Source: Hymenobacter sp. GOD-10R
GTDB taxonomy: Bacteria; Bacteroidota; Bacteroidia; Cytophagales; Hymenobacteraceae
NCBI RefSeq assembly: GCF_035609205.1
Contig: NZ_CP141184.1
Location: 5,029,001 to 5,093,000 of the forward strand
Length of the DNA: 64,000 bases
Direction of reading: 5' to 3'
Within the stretch, counting starts at the first letter, position 1; each line of letters begins with the position of its first letter. Under the pieces are notes generated by a model. The model was not told the origin of the DNA. It made no database searches and saw only the letters and a list, made by a program, of their open reading frames with translations. Below, in pieces: positions 18,848-26,826 of the stretch. Both the position numbers and the translations under genes were made by a program.

Positions 18848-21001
18848 ATGTCTTCCCCACGATTGAAAGTAGGGCTGTATGCTTCGTTGGTGCTGGCCAT
18901 CTTTGTGTTAGCTTCCTACAAGCTGTACCGGCGCAATGATACTAGCATACCTCAGAAAGACGAGGTACTCATCAAGGCGATGTTGCAGGGGCTAAGTGCC
19001 GCGCATTATCAACCTGAGCGCATCGACGACAATTTCTCAAAGCGTGTGTTCGACTTGTACCTCAAGCGCGTCGACGTAAACAAGAAGTTTCTGTTAGCTA
19101 CTGACGTTAAGCAACTCAGCCGCTACCAAGCCGATATTGATGACCAAGTACGTCGTGGTACTCACGAATTCTTGGACATGACTACGCAGCTCATGGATCA
19201 GCGCACGAAGGAGGTTCAGGAGCTATACCGCGACATCCTCTCTAAGCCGTTTGAATTCACTTCTGATGAGTCGTATCAATCGGAGCCCGATAAGACGACA
19301 TTTGCTGCCGATAAGGCGGCTCAGCGCGAAGAGTGGCGCAAGTACCTGAAGTTCCAGACCATGATTCGGGTTTCGGAAATGATGGATGAGCAGGCTAAGC
19401 GTAAAGAGAAGAACAATGCAACTGCTTCTACCGCTAGCAACATCGTAGCGACGGTAGAACCCGACCGGACGCCTGCGCAGATGGAAGCAGAAGCTCGCAA
19501 GCGTGTGTTGAAATACTTGAACGAGCAGTTTAGCGATATGTCTCAGACAGATGCTAACGAGCGCCTAGCTTCGTACGCCAACACCATTGCTAACACATAC
19601 GACCCACACACCGAATATTTTGCTCCTCGGCAGAAAGATGATTTCGATGAGGCCTTAACGGGCCGCTTCGAAGGCATCGGCGCCTCTTTGCAAGAGAAAG
19701 ATGGCCAGATCAAAGTGGCTGACTTAATTCCAGGTAGTGCATCTTATCGGCAAGGGGAGCTTAAAGCAGGTGACCTCATCTTGCGTGTAGCGCAAGGACC
19801 TGCTGAGCCTGTATCAGTAGAAGGCTTGCGCCTAGATAAAGCCGTAGCGCTGATAAAGGGTAAGAAAGGCACAGAAGTCCGCTTGACTGTAAAGAAGCCT
19901 GATGGTACGATCAAAGTGATTCCAATCATTCGCGACGTTGTTATTCGGGAAGAGACCTATGCGCAGTCTGTGTTGATCAATGACACGGGCAAGAAAATCG
20001 GTTATATCCGTCTGCCTGGCTTCTACGCTGACTTCAACGATAACAACGGCGGCCGCAGCAGCGCCGACGATGTGAAGAAAGAGCTAGCTAAGCTGAAGCA
20101 AGAAAACGCCCAAGGTGTAGTGCTTGACTTACGCTTTAATGGCGGTGGCTCTTTGCAAGATGCCGTTGAAATGGCTGGCTTATTTTTCGACAGTGGCCCC
20201 GTAGTACAGGTTCGCTCAGGCCAAGGCCAAGCTAGCATCCTCAACGACCGTGACCCTAGCGTACAGTATGGTGGCCCGCTCGTTATCTTGGTAAACAAGT
20301 ACAGCGCTTCGGCTTCGGAGATTCTTGCTGCTGCTATCCAGGACTATAAGCGGGGCGTAATCATGGGTTCGGCTAGCACATACGGCAAAGGCACGGTACA
20401 GCGCATTTTCGACCTTGATGATGCGATGCCAGCTGAGTTCAACAACATTAAGCCATTTGGCTCGCTGAAGCTAACAACCCAGAAGTTCTACCGCATCAAC
20501 GGTGGTTCGACTCAATTCAAAGGGGTAGTACCCGATATCGTCTTGCCAGACGTGTATAGCTACCTTGATGAGGGCGAGAAAGAATCTGATTATCCATTGA
20601 AGTGGGATGAGATTACTTCAGCTCGTTATCGCGTGTGGAACACGCCTACCCTACCAGTTGACAAGCTGAAGACAAATAGCCAAGCACGCGTAGCAGCTAG
20701 CCCAAGCTTCAAACTTATCAGCGACATGGTGCAGCGTCGTCGCAAGCGGAAAGATGATACTATGGTATCGTTGAAGCTAGCTACGTTCCGTACCGAGCAG
20801 GCCGAAGCGAAAGCAGAAGCTGACAAGTACGAGCAGATCGAAAAGGGCATTCAGCCGTTGACCATCGCGCCGCTTGCTTTCGACCTAAAGCAATGGGGTC
20901 CTGACTCAGTAAAGGTGAACCGCAACTTGCGCTTCACGAAATCTCTGAAGAAGGACGTAACCTTACGTGAGGCCGTAGCCGTGGTGAAAGACCAGATTTA
21001 G
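18848..21001 (+). CDS. Carboxy-terminal processing peptidase (Prc/Tsp type, S41)
   Basis: Periplasmic serine protease that degrades or trims proteins from their C-termini. The 717-residue chain begins with a single hydrophobic segment (about residues 8-25) that is a membrane anchor or uncleaved signal. It is followed by the N-terminal helical Prc domain, a PDZ domain (LKAGDLILRVAQG near residue 305), the S41 catalytic domain and a C-terminal DUF3340-like part. The catalytic serine is in NKYSASASEIL near residue 487, and the general-base lysine in STYGKGTVQ about 25 residues later. The arrangement is as in E. coli Prc (682 residues). It is flanked by its own terminator. Confidence 0.93.
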   Translation: MSSPRLKVGLYASLVLAIFVLASYKLYRRNDTSIPQKDEVLIKAMLQGLSAAHYQPERIDDNFSKRVFDLYLKRVDVNKKFLLATDVKQLSRYQADIDDQVRRGTHEFLDMTTQLMDQRTKEVQELYRDILSKPFEFTSDESYQSEPDKTTFAADKAAQREEWRKYLKFQTMIRVSEMMDEQAKRKEKNNATASTASNIVATVEPDRTPAQMEAEARKRVLKYLNEQFSDMSQTDANERLASYANTIANTYDPHTEYFAPRQKDDFDEALTGRFEGIGASLQEKDGQIKVADLIPGSASYRQGELKAGDLILRVAQGPAEPVSVEGLRLDKAVALIKGKKGTEVRLTVKKPDGTIKVIPIIRDVVIREETYAQSVLINDTGKKIGYIRLPGFYADFNDNNGGRSSADDVKKELAKLKQENAQGVVLDLRFNGGGSLQDAVEMAGLFFDSGPVVQVRSGQGQASILNDRDPSVQYGGPLVILVNKYSASASEILAAAIQDYKRGVIMGSASTYGKGTVQRIFDLDDAMPAEFNNIKPFGSLKLTTQKFYRINGGSTQFKGVVPDIVLPDVYSYLDEGEKESDYPLKWDEITSARYRVWNTPTLPVDKLKTNSQARVAASPSFKLISDMVQRRRKRKDDTMVSLKLATFRTEQAEAKAEADKYEQIEKGIQPLTIAPLAFDLKQWGPDSVKVNRNLRFTKSLKKDVTLREAVAVVKDQI

Positions 21002-21304
21002 GTTTTCATTCCTTAAAAGCAAAAAGCCCCGCTAACGCAAGTTGGCGGGGCTTTTTGCTTTAGGTCAGATTGTAAAGGCTGTACTCCAGAAGACAGGCTA
21101 GTGCAAGGATGTGTGCAGCAAATAGCTACAACTAAGGCCTCTATGCATAAGATAAGCCTCTCCTATTTGACCGTTAAATTTCCATGATTATGCTCTTAGT
21201 TTATTCGACTAAATTTATTAGTTTTATAAATCATTTTATCAAACACAAAGTATTGATTTACAGCATCTTATTTTACTAAAATTTTCTTCAAAACAGCCTC
21301 TAAA
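21002..21304. other. Intergenic region upstream of the 21305 gene
   Basis: After the protease terminator, about 240 bp remain that become strongly AT-rich toward 21300. No gene, repeat or confident promoter box is visible. Confidence 0.45.
21016..21060 (+). terminator. Terminator of the Prc-like protease gene
   Basis: AGCAAAAAGCCCCGC pairs with GCGGGGCTTTTTGCT around a short loop that is itself partly paired; the right arm carries the T-run. Confidence 0.85.
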
Positions 21305-22378
21305 ATGCAACTACTAAGCGGGCAGAGCTGTTTAACTAACATGACGACTACAATGGAAAACAACATCTTCCCGCTCGTGACGGACGAGCAGAAGCAAGCG
21401 GAGGAAACTTGGCGCAAATCCATTCCTGCCCAGGTTTTCCTGAACTACTTCTTCGCTATCAACTACCACATTCAGGAGAACGACGATGCGCAAGGCGGCT
21501 TGCAGCACCTGCCCTACTTCCGGGCACACCAAGCCGAGCTAGCTGACTCCGATGTGGCAACCATCACTAAGCTACTGCACGCGTGCTGGAGCACCGAGTA
21601 TGCTCTGCGCGCTACGGCCGAGCTAGGTGATGAGGACTACCTGCGTAACGCTCTGCACTGGACTTTCCCTCAGGCTTATCACACGATCTTGTCGGGTTTG
21701 CAAGCGTTCCTGTATACGACGGGTGTCCGCTCCAACAATCCGGCGCTGATTCAGCGAGAGGTTGGTCGCTTGGTTGTGCGCAACGCATACCCACGGCCGG
21801 TATCGTTCTATGCCGCTGGCGCCTATGGTGACTTCAGCATTCATCGGCTGCCCTTAGCTGGCTACAAGGCTGGTTTGCACATCGCTGGCAAGGAGATAGA
21901 CGCTCAAGCGCAGATCGGCCAGTTCCTACGCACCACGCGTAAGCAGAAGGCGATGATTGTGCGTCAGCAAGTACAAGCCAATCCGAACACAGCATTGCGC
22001 AGCCAGAAGACAGGCAAGGTACTCGACAAGTGGACCGCTCAACACTGGCAGCAGATTACGTGGCGCCTAGGCTACACGACCATCTTCGATCTGCTTAGCC
22101 GTTTGCGTATCTCGCAGACCAGCCGGGAGATTGGCCGTTACGTGGAAGCTGAGATTGATTTCAAGCTGTTCCACCAGTCGCTGCTCAACATCGTGAGCTA
22201 CCTCAACGGCATCCACGAGACATACATCGCTAAGGCGGTGGGCCTAGAGCGTTACCGCCAAGTGGTAGCCGAGCTGCCGAAGCACTTGCAGCACAGCTTC
22301 GTAGCCGAGCGCTTGCGCAAGCAGGTAGAGCCTACTATCACCGGCGAAGCACCGACGCAGATGGGCATTGCTGCCTAA
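21305..22378 (+). CDS. Uncharacterised soluble protein
   Basis: A 357-residue protein (or 341 if started at the later ATG giving MENNIFPLV) with no signal peptide. It appears mostly helical and rich in aromatic residues, with segments such as QVFLNYFFAINYHIQ, LHACWSTEYALRATAELGD and SYLNGIHETYIAKAVGLERY. I do not recognise a family or catalytic motif. It has its own AT-rich upstream region and a terminator downstream, so it is probably expressed alone. The large size and normal codon use support a real gene. Confidence 0.65.
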   Translation: MQLLSGQSCLTNMTTTMENNIFPLVTDEQKQAEETWRKSIPAQVFLNYFFAINYHIQENDDAQGGLQHLPYFRAHQAELADSDVATITKLLHACWSTEYALRATAELGDEDYLRNALHWTFPQAYHTILSGLQAFLYTTGVRSNNPALIQREVGRLVVRNAYPRPVSFYAAGAYGDFSIHRLPLAGYKAGLHIAGKEIDAQAQIGQFLRTTRKQKAMIVRQQVQANPNTALRSQKTGKVLDKWTAQHWQQITWRLGYTTIFDLLSRLRISQTSREIGRYVEAEIDFKLFHQSLLNIVSYLNGIHETYIAKAVGLERYRQVVAELPKHLQHSFVAERLRKQVEPTITGEAPTQMGIAA

Positions 22379-22419
22379 CATTTTCTCGCTCATCTAGTTT
22401 CTTACTCTATATACACGTA

Positions 22420-22448
22420 AGCGCCGCTCCTTTGGGACGGCGCTTTTT
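22420..22448 (+). terminator. Terminator of the 21305 gene
   Basis: GCGCCG (22421-22426) pairs with CGGCGC (22438-22443), extended by TCC/GGA around the loop TTTG, and five T residues follow. The loop coincides with a possible -33 element of lysS. Confidence 0.75.
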
Positions 22449-22463
22449 GTTTATCTACCTTTG
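22431..22463 (+). promoter_or_regulatory. Probable lysS promoter (-33 TTTG, -7 TACCTTTG)
   Basis: TACCTTTG at 22456-22463 matches the Bacteroidota -7 consensus. TTTG at 22431-22434 is 21 bp upstream, which fits the usual 19-21 bp spacing. The lysS ATG is 25 bp downstream. The -33 box lies in the loop of the preceding terminator. Confidence 0.6.
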
Positions 22464-22487
22464 CAGGCCTAATAACCATCCTTCCCT

Positions 22488-24050
22488 ATGCACCATCTTA
22501 GCGAACAGGAGCAGATACGCCGCCAGAAGCTGGAGGACCTCCAAAATCTCGGCATTGAGCCTTATCCCTCCGAGCTGTTCGATGTGAATTTCTACGCCCA
22601 GGAAATTCTCGATAACTATCACCCCGAGCTAAACAACTTTCAGGAAGTGAGCCTCGCCGGCCGCCTGATGTCGATACGGGTGAAGGGCAAAGCGTCGTTT
22701 GCAGAACTGCAAGATGCCTCTGGCCGCATTCAGCTTTATATCAACCGCGACGAAATTTGTCCTGGTGAAGACAAGGAGCTGTACAACACGGTGTTTAAGA
22801 AGCTGATGGACCTAGGTGACTTCGTGGGCATCACGGGCCGCGTGTTCGTAACTATGGTGGGTGAGACGTCGATCCATGTTACCGGTCTTACATTGCTTTC
22901 GAAATCTTTGCGTCCGCTGCCAGTAGTAAAAGAGCGGGTAGATGAAGCAACGGGCGAGAAAATCACCTACGATGCTTTCTCCGATCCGGAGCAGCGCTAT
23001 CGTCAGCGCTACGTAGACTTGGTGGTGAACCCACAAGTACGCGACGCCTTCGTTAAGCGGACGCAGCTGGTGCAAGCCATGCGTAATTACTTGAACGATA
23101 AAGGCTACCTAGAAGTAGAAACGCCAATCCTTCAGCCTTTGTATGGTGGTGCGGCGGCGCGGCCCTTCAAAACGCACCACAACACGCTGGACATGACGCT
23201 GTACCTGCGTATTGCCAACGAGCTGTATCTGAAGCGCCTGATCGTGGGTGGCTTTGATGGTGTGTATGAGTTCTCTAAGGACTTCCGCAACGAGGGCATG
23301 TCGCGCTTCCACAACCCCGAGTTCACCCAGATGGAGTTGTACGTAGCCTACAAAGACTACTACTGGATGATGGACTTGGTGGAGGAGATGGTCGAACGCG
23401 TGGCCCTAGCTCTGCACGGCAAAACGGAAGTGAAGGTGGGCGAAAACACCATCAACTTCCAGCGGCCATGGAAGCGCTTCACCATGTTCGAATCTATCAA
23501 AGAATACACGGGCATCGACATCACCGAGATGGACGAAGCCGCGCTACGTGAAACGGCTGCCACTTTGCACGTGAAGCTCGATCCGAGCATGGGCAAAGCC
23601 AAAATCATCGACGAAATATTCGGGGAGCATGTGGAGCCCAAGCTGATTCAGCCGACGTTCATCACGGATTACCCGGTGGAGATGTCGCCACTAGCCAAGA
23701 AGCACCGCTCAAAGCCTGGCTTGGTGGAGCGCTTCGAGGCAATCTGCAACGGTAAAGAAATCTGCAATGCCTTCTCGGAGCTGAATGACCCCATCGATCA
23801 GCGCAAGCGTTTCGAAGACCAATTGGAGCTAGGTAAGCGCGGCGACACCGAGGCTATGGTGCTCGACGAAGATTTCCTGCGAGCTTTGGAATACGGCATG
23901 CCGCCTACAGCTGGCCTAGGTATCGGCATCGACCGCCTGAGCATGATCATGACAAATTCCAACTCCATTCAGGACGTGCTTTTCTTCCCGCAGATGAAGC
24001 CGGAAAAAGCAGAGAAGAACACGGAGAAGACTGACAAGCCCGTAGAGTAA
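22488..24050 (+). CDS. lysS: Lysyl-tRNA synthetase, class II
   Basis: Charges tRNA-Lys in the cytoplasm. The 520-residue protein has an N-terminal OB-fold anticodon-binding domain ([20 protein letters not shown] near residue 52) and the class II catalytic core. Motif 2 is in [20 protein letters not shown], and motif 3 in [12 protein letters not shown] near residue 483. The C-terminal 20 residues ([17 protein letters not shown]) are a charged extension beyond the usual end. It is preceded by a well-formed promoter and followed by a strong terminator, so it is likely a single-gene unit. Confidence 0.97.
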   Translation: MHHLSEQEQIRRQKLEDLQNLGIEPYPSELFDVNFYAQEILDNYHPELNNFQEVSLAGRLMSIRVKGKASFAELQDASGRIQLYINRDEICPGEDKELYNTVFKKLMDLGDFVGITGRVFVTMVGETSIHVTGLTLLSKSLRPLPVVKERVDEATGEKITYDAFSDPEQRYRQRYVDLVVNPQVRDAFVKRTQLVQAMRNYLNDKGYLEVETPILQPLYGGAAARPFKTHHNTLDMTLYLRIANELYLKRLIVGGFDGVYEFSKDFRNEGMSRFHNPEFTQMELYVAYKDYYWMMDLVEEMVERVALALHGKTEVKVGENTINFQRPWKRFTMFESIKEYTGIDITEMDEAALRETAATLHVKLDPSMGKAKIIDEIFGEHVEPKLIQPTFITDYPVEMSPLAKKHRSKPGLVERFEAICNGKEICNAFSELNDPIDQRKRFEDQLELGKRGDTEAMVLDEDFLRALEYGMPPTAGLGIGIDRLSMIMTNSNSIQDVLFFPQMKPEKAEKNTEKTDKPVE

Positions 24051-24064
24051 ACCTACGGGAGTAA

Positions 24065-24113
24065 AAAACGAAACAGCCTTACCACCTAGCTAGGTAGTGA
24101 GGCTGTTTCGTTT
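24065..24113 (+). terminator. Terminator of lysS
   Basis: AAACGAAACAGCCT pairs with AGGCTGTTTCGTTT. The loop contains the palindrome ACCTAGCTAGGT at 24084-24095, which could form a second inner stem. Confidence 0.85.
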
Positions 24114-24171
24114 AATGAGAGCTTAGCACGCTTGCAGGCTATAAAGCCTGAGTCATCTAGGGTTAAAAGTC

Positions 24172-24210
24172 GAAAGGCCTCCCGCACAAAATGCGAGAGG
24201 CCTTTCTTTA
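24172..24210. terminator. Second hairpin downstream of lysS
   Basis: GAAAGGCCTC pairs with GAGGCCTTTC, with an inner CGCA/TGCG, followed by CTTT. It lies between the convergent lysS and the 24416 gene and may serve either. The remaining bases to 24415 show no gene or repeat. Confidence 0.65.
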
Positions 24211-24415
24211 CAAGAAGCTTACCTTTTTGATCAAAAGGAACTCTGAAGAAGCTTGCGATGGACGAGTCTGATTTTACTAACAGGCTTATAAACCAAAATT
24301 CCTGTTAGAAGCTCCTACTGTCGGCAATTTTACAACGAAGCACTTTACGATCTTCTTTCAAGCTCGTTATATGTTCTTTAACGGGTACCCTGCTGGAAGG
24401 TTACGCTAAGCCAAT

Positions 24416-24619
24416 TTATTTTTTCAAAATATTATCGACGGGCCCTTCTTCGTCACGCTCAACCGAATTTTCACTGGTTGGGTTATAGTCGTAAGCTTGG
24501 GCCTCCGTGATGCTAGCCGCAAAATCGTCGCTGCTCGGGTCAGTGCTGCTGCTGCCGCCTTTGATGGGTTGTGGCGCCTCTTGCTCCTGTAGGTCGTCTG
24601 GGGTCGTTGGGTCCGTCAT
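24416..24619 (-). CDS. Small acidic, disordered protein
   Basis: A 67-residue protein dominated by Asp, Glu, Ser, Thr and Pro with no hydrophobic segment, probably disordered. It ends in DNILKK. It is 63 bp downstream of the YtxH-family gene on the same strand and may be co-transcribed. No family is recognised. Support for being a real gene comes from its clean ATG start, biased composition and position, not from homology. Confidence 0.5.
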   Translation of the reverse strand: MTDPTTPDDLQEQEAPQPIKGGSSSTDPSSDDFAASITEAQAYDYNPTSENSVERDEEGPVDNILKK

Positions 24620-24682
24620 GAAATAAGATTGCTGTGGCCTAAGCTTAACTGAGGCGCATGGTGAATACTAGTTGGCCAGGAA

Positions 24683-25111
24683 TTAGAACGTTTGGCCTAA
24701 GCCTGAGCCCATATGCCGTCCTTCGCCTGCACTGCCGTCGTAATCGGAGTCGAAGTCGTCGTAGGTGCTAGGCACGCTTTCGATACCAGCCGCGTAATCA
24801 ACAGAAGCGCTCTTGCGGCCCTCTTCCGTTATGCTCGACTTGCCGGTGCGGTACAAAGAGTTCAACGCATTGTTGGCATCGGCGGAATCGCGCGACACAA
24901 CATCCGTATTGTCTTTACCTGTTAGCTCGTTGAAGCGTGATACTCCTTGTTTAAACAGCTTACCTAGGTCGTTGCCCAGCTTGTCGGCAGATTGCTTTAA
25001 GCTTGCGCGGGTTCCTTCGCCCGTTTCGGGTGCAAGCAGCAGTCCAGCTACGGCACCAGCCGTGGCGCCAACTAGCAACGAAAGAATGATTTTACCATTG
25101 TTATCTTTCAT
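24683..25111 (-). CDS. YtxH domain-containing protein (first copy)
   Basis: The 142-residue protein starts MKDNNGKIILSLLVGATAGA, a single glycine-rich transmembrane helix, followed by GLLLAPETGEGTRASLK, the hallmark of the YtxH (Gas vesicle/GvpP-like) family. A basic amphipathic helical region follows. The C-terminal half is Asp/Ser/Gly-rich and disordered. YtxH proteins are small membrane-associated proteins linked to stress; their role is undefined. The frame is open to 25162, but the ATG at 25111 gives the family N-terminus. It is a paralogue of the next gene upstream. Confidence 0.82.
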   Translation of the reverse strand: MKDNNGKIILSLLVGATAGAVAGLLLAPETGEGTRASLKQSADKLGNDLGKLFKQGVSRFNELTGKDNTDVVSRDSADANNALNSLYRTGKSSITEEGRKSASVDYAAGIESVPSTYDDFDSDYDGSAGEGRHMGSGLGQTF

Positions 25112-25176
25112 GAGCTTAGAGAGTTGAGGGTAAGAGATGATGGTTTCAACGTGAAGACTCACTAGATGGTTAAAGA

Positions 25177-25207
25177 AAAGCCCTTCTCCACAGGGAAGAA
25201 GGGCTTT
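25177..25207 (-). terminator. Terminator of the upstream YtxH gene
   Basis: AAAGCCCTTCT pairs with AGAAGGGCTTT. Read on the minus strand, the hairpin is followed by a T-rich run, as expected downstream of the gene that ends at 25236. Confidence 0.75.
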
Positions 25208-25235
25208 CGATATTGTAAGAAGGCTGTTGTCTGAC

Positions 25236-25670
25236 CTACAAGTCGTTCAGCAGCTTCACGATTTCACTTTTGCCTTTGCCTAGCTTTTGCTGCAGGCGGC
25301 CAATCAGCTCGTCGCCTTTGCCTTCAGCATAGTCGAGATCTTCGTCAGTTAGCTGAGCATATTGCTGTTGCAATTTGCCTTTTACTTCGTCCCAGGTGCC
25401 TTTCAGCTTCAGGCTGCTGCCGGGCAGCGAAACACCTAGCTCTTCGAGCTTCTCAACGTAGCCTTTGAATTTAGCGTCGAGTTCCTCACCGTATTTGGAG
25501 AGTTGCTCGCCTACTTGACCGCTGTATTTTGTGGCAGTATTCTTTAGGTTCTCGCGGGTTGCTTTGCCTTTATCGGGTGCGATTAGCAGGCCGGCAATAA
25601 TACCAGCACCAGCACCAGCAAGAGCAGCGAGGAGAATTTTACCAGTGTTGTCTTCTTCTTGGTACGACAT
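25236..25670 (-). CDS. YtxH domain-containing protein (second copy)
   Basis: A 144-residue protein with the N-terminus MSYQEEDNTGKILLAALAGA, one glycine/alanine-rich membrane helix, then GLLIAPDKGKATRENLK, which aligns with the other YtxH gene nearby. The rest is a long, charged, probably coiled-coil region, ending in a lysine-rich segment. The frame is open to 25796, but only the ATG at 25670 gives the family start. Its C-terminus resembles CsbD-like stress proteins (GTWDEVKGKLQQQYAQLTDE), suggesting a YtxH-CsbD fusion; this segment is clear. Confidence 0.85.
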   Translation of the reverse strand: MSYQEEDNTGKILLAALAGAGAGIIAGLLIAPDKGKATRENLKNTATKYSGQVGEQLSKYGEELDAKFKGYVEKLEELGVSLPGSSLKLKGTWDEVKGKLQQQYAQLTDEDLDYAEGKGDELIGRLQQKLGKGKSEIVKLLNDL

Positions 25671-25945
25671 GATGTAGAGAGAGAATATGTGAAAAATGAG
25701 AACAGGAGTAGCGTCAGCAGGCCCCCAAGGGGAGAGAGGAAGCCAAGCGGAAGATGCATCCGTTGTTTTCGCCAATCTGCCTGCTATACGAAGCACAGCA
25801 GCAGGGGTTCTAATTACGAATTAAAAAATAGTTAGACTAAAATATCATCCCTTGATAAACAAAACTTCTTCCCGGCGCCCGTACTTTACCCCATCAATTA
25901 GGCTGTGCTGCCTAGCTTCTCTCCTACCCTGCTGTACCTATTCGT

Positions 25946-26188
25946 ATGTTCAAGCTTTGCTATTCCTTCTTGCTCGTTGCGCTGACCGCAGGCTGTCATC
26001 GGGCGCCTGCTACTGCTGAAAAGCCGTGTATTGACCCCGCCAAAATCCGGAAAGACGCCATTTGCACCATGGAATATGCCCCCGTGTGCGGCTGCGACGG
26101 CAAGACGTACAGCAACGCTTGCGTGGCCACTAATGCTGGCGTGACTTCGTATACCAAAGGCGCTTGCGCAGGCGCTACGACTAACTAA
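25946..26188 (+). CDS. Kazal-type protease-inhibitor domain lipoprotein
   Basis: An 80-residue protein. It has a lipoprotein signal with the lipobox ALTAGC (cysteine near residue 17). The mature part is essentially one Kazal domain: six cysteines are visible after the lipobox, with the diagnostic YAPVCGCDGKTYSNAC and a closing KGAC. Kazal domains inhibit serine proteases by presenting a reactive-site loop. As a surface or periplasm-facing lipoprotein it could protect the cell from secreted or external proteases. The cupin gene starts 15 bp downstream, suggesting an operon. Confidence 0.85.
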   Translation: MFKLCYSFLLVALTAGCHRAPATAEKPCIDPAKIRKDAICTMEYAPVCGCDGKTYSNACVATNAGVTSYTKGACAGATTN

Positions 26189-26202
26189 TTGCCTTTCTGC
26201 TT

Positions 26203-26574
26203 ATGTCTGAGAAAAAGTATTTTCGCCAGCTAGCTCCTTTCCGCGTTCCGACTACCGATGGCAAACTCATTGAGGAGCACATTGGACTAGCTAGTACCCA
26301 CACCGCTGCTTACAGCGTGGCCCATATGGTAGCGCCGCCGCAATGGAGCGAGCCTCACCAAACGCCGGAGTTTGATGAAATTACCATTGTCGTGCGCGGC
26401 CGCAAGCGGTTCGAGGTCGATGGCGACGTGATTGAGCTTACCGCCGGCGAGTCGTTGCTAATTAAGGCCGGGGCCCGGATTCGCTATTCTAATCCGTTTG
26501 AGGAGGAGTGCGAATATTGGTCGATTTGCGTACCCGCTTTCAGCCCGGCTACGGTGAATCGCGAGGAAGAATAG
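26203..26574 (+). CDS. Cupin domain-containing protein
   Basis: A 123-residue single-domain cupin. Motif 1 is HQTPEFDEITIVVRGRKRFE near residue 46, and motif 2 is around LTAGESLLIKAGARIRYSN near residue 80. A metal site of His and Glu type is plausible, though motif 2 lacks the usual histidine. Function is not predictable; relatives include sugar isomerases, dioxygenases and sensors. It is 15 bp downstream of the Kazal lipoprotein gene and followed by a terminator. Confidence 0.82.
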   Translation: MSEKKYFRQLAPFRVPTTDGKLIEEHIGLASTHTAAYSVAHMVAPPQWSEPHQTPEFDEITIVVRGRKRFEVDGDVIELTAGESLLIKAGARIRYSNPFEEECEYWSICVPAFSPATVNREEE

Positions 26575-26680
26575 AAATCACCTAGCAGTTCATACTTGTG
26601 ACATTTTCGTTACCTAGGTGTTGAAGATCCTTATCCGGTTAAAACGTCTTAGGTTGTTGCGAAGTGACGGAATAACACTC

Positions 26681-26720
26681 AAAACCCTCTTGACCATACG
26701 GGCAAGAGGGTTTTAAATTT
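26681..26720 (+). terminator. Terminator of the Kazal-cupin unit
   Basis: AAAACCCTCTTG pairs with CAAGAGGGTTTT (26681-26692 with 26703-26714), followed by a T-rich stretch. The remaining 100 bp to the amidohydrolase gene show nothing further. Confidence 0.8.
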
Positions 26721-26826
26721 TAGGAAAGCCGCGTCCTCAGTGGTCGAATTTCTATGCCCATAGGGCATTTTGCGCGTTATTGCGCCTTCGCACCGATGAC
26801 ATTTCCATTTCTACTCCCCTCACCTG

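Noticed and set aside
24683..25162. Longer N-termini of the YtxH and several signal-peptide proteins (for example starts at 25162, 25796, 32844, 51590)
   Set aside because: These extensions lack coding character or bury the signal or membrane segment; the internal ATG gives the family-like N-terminus in each case.
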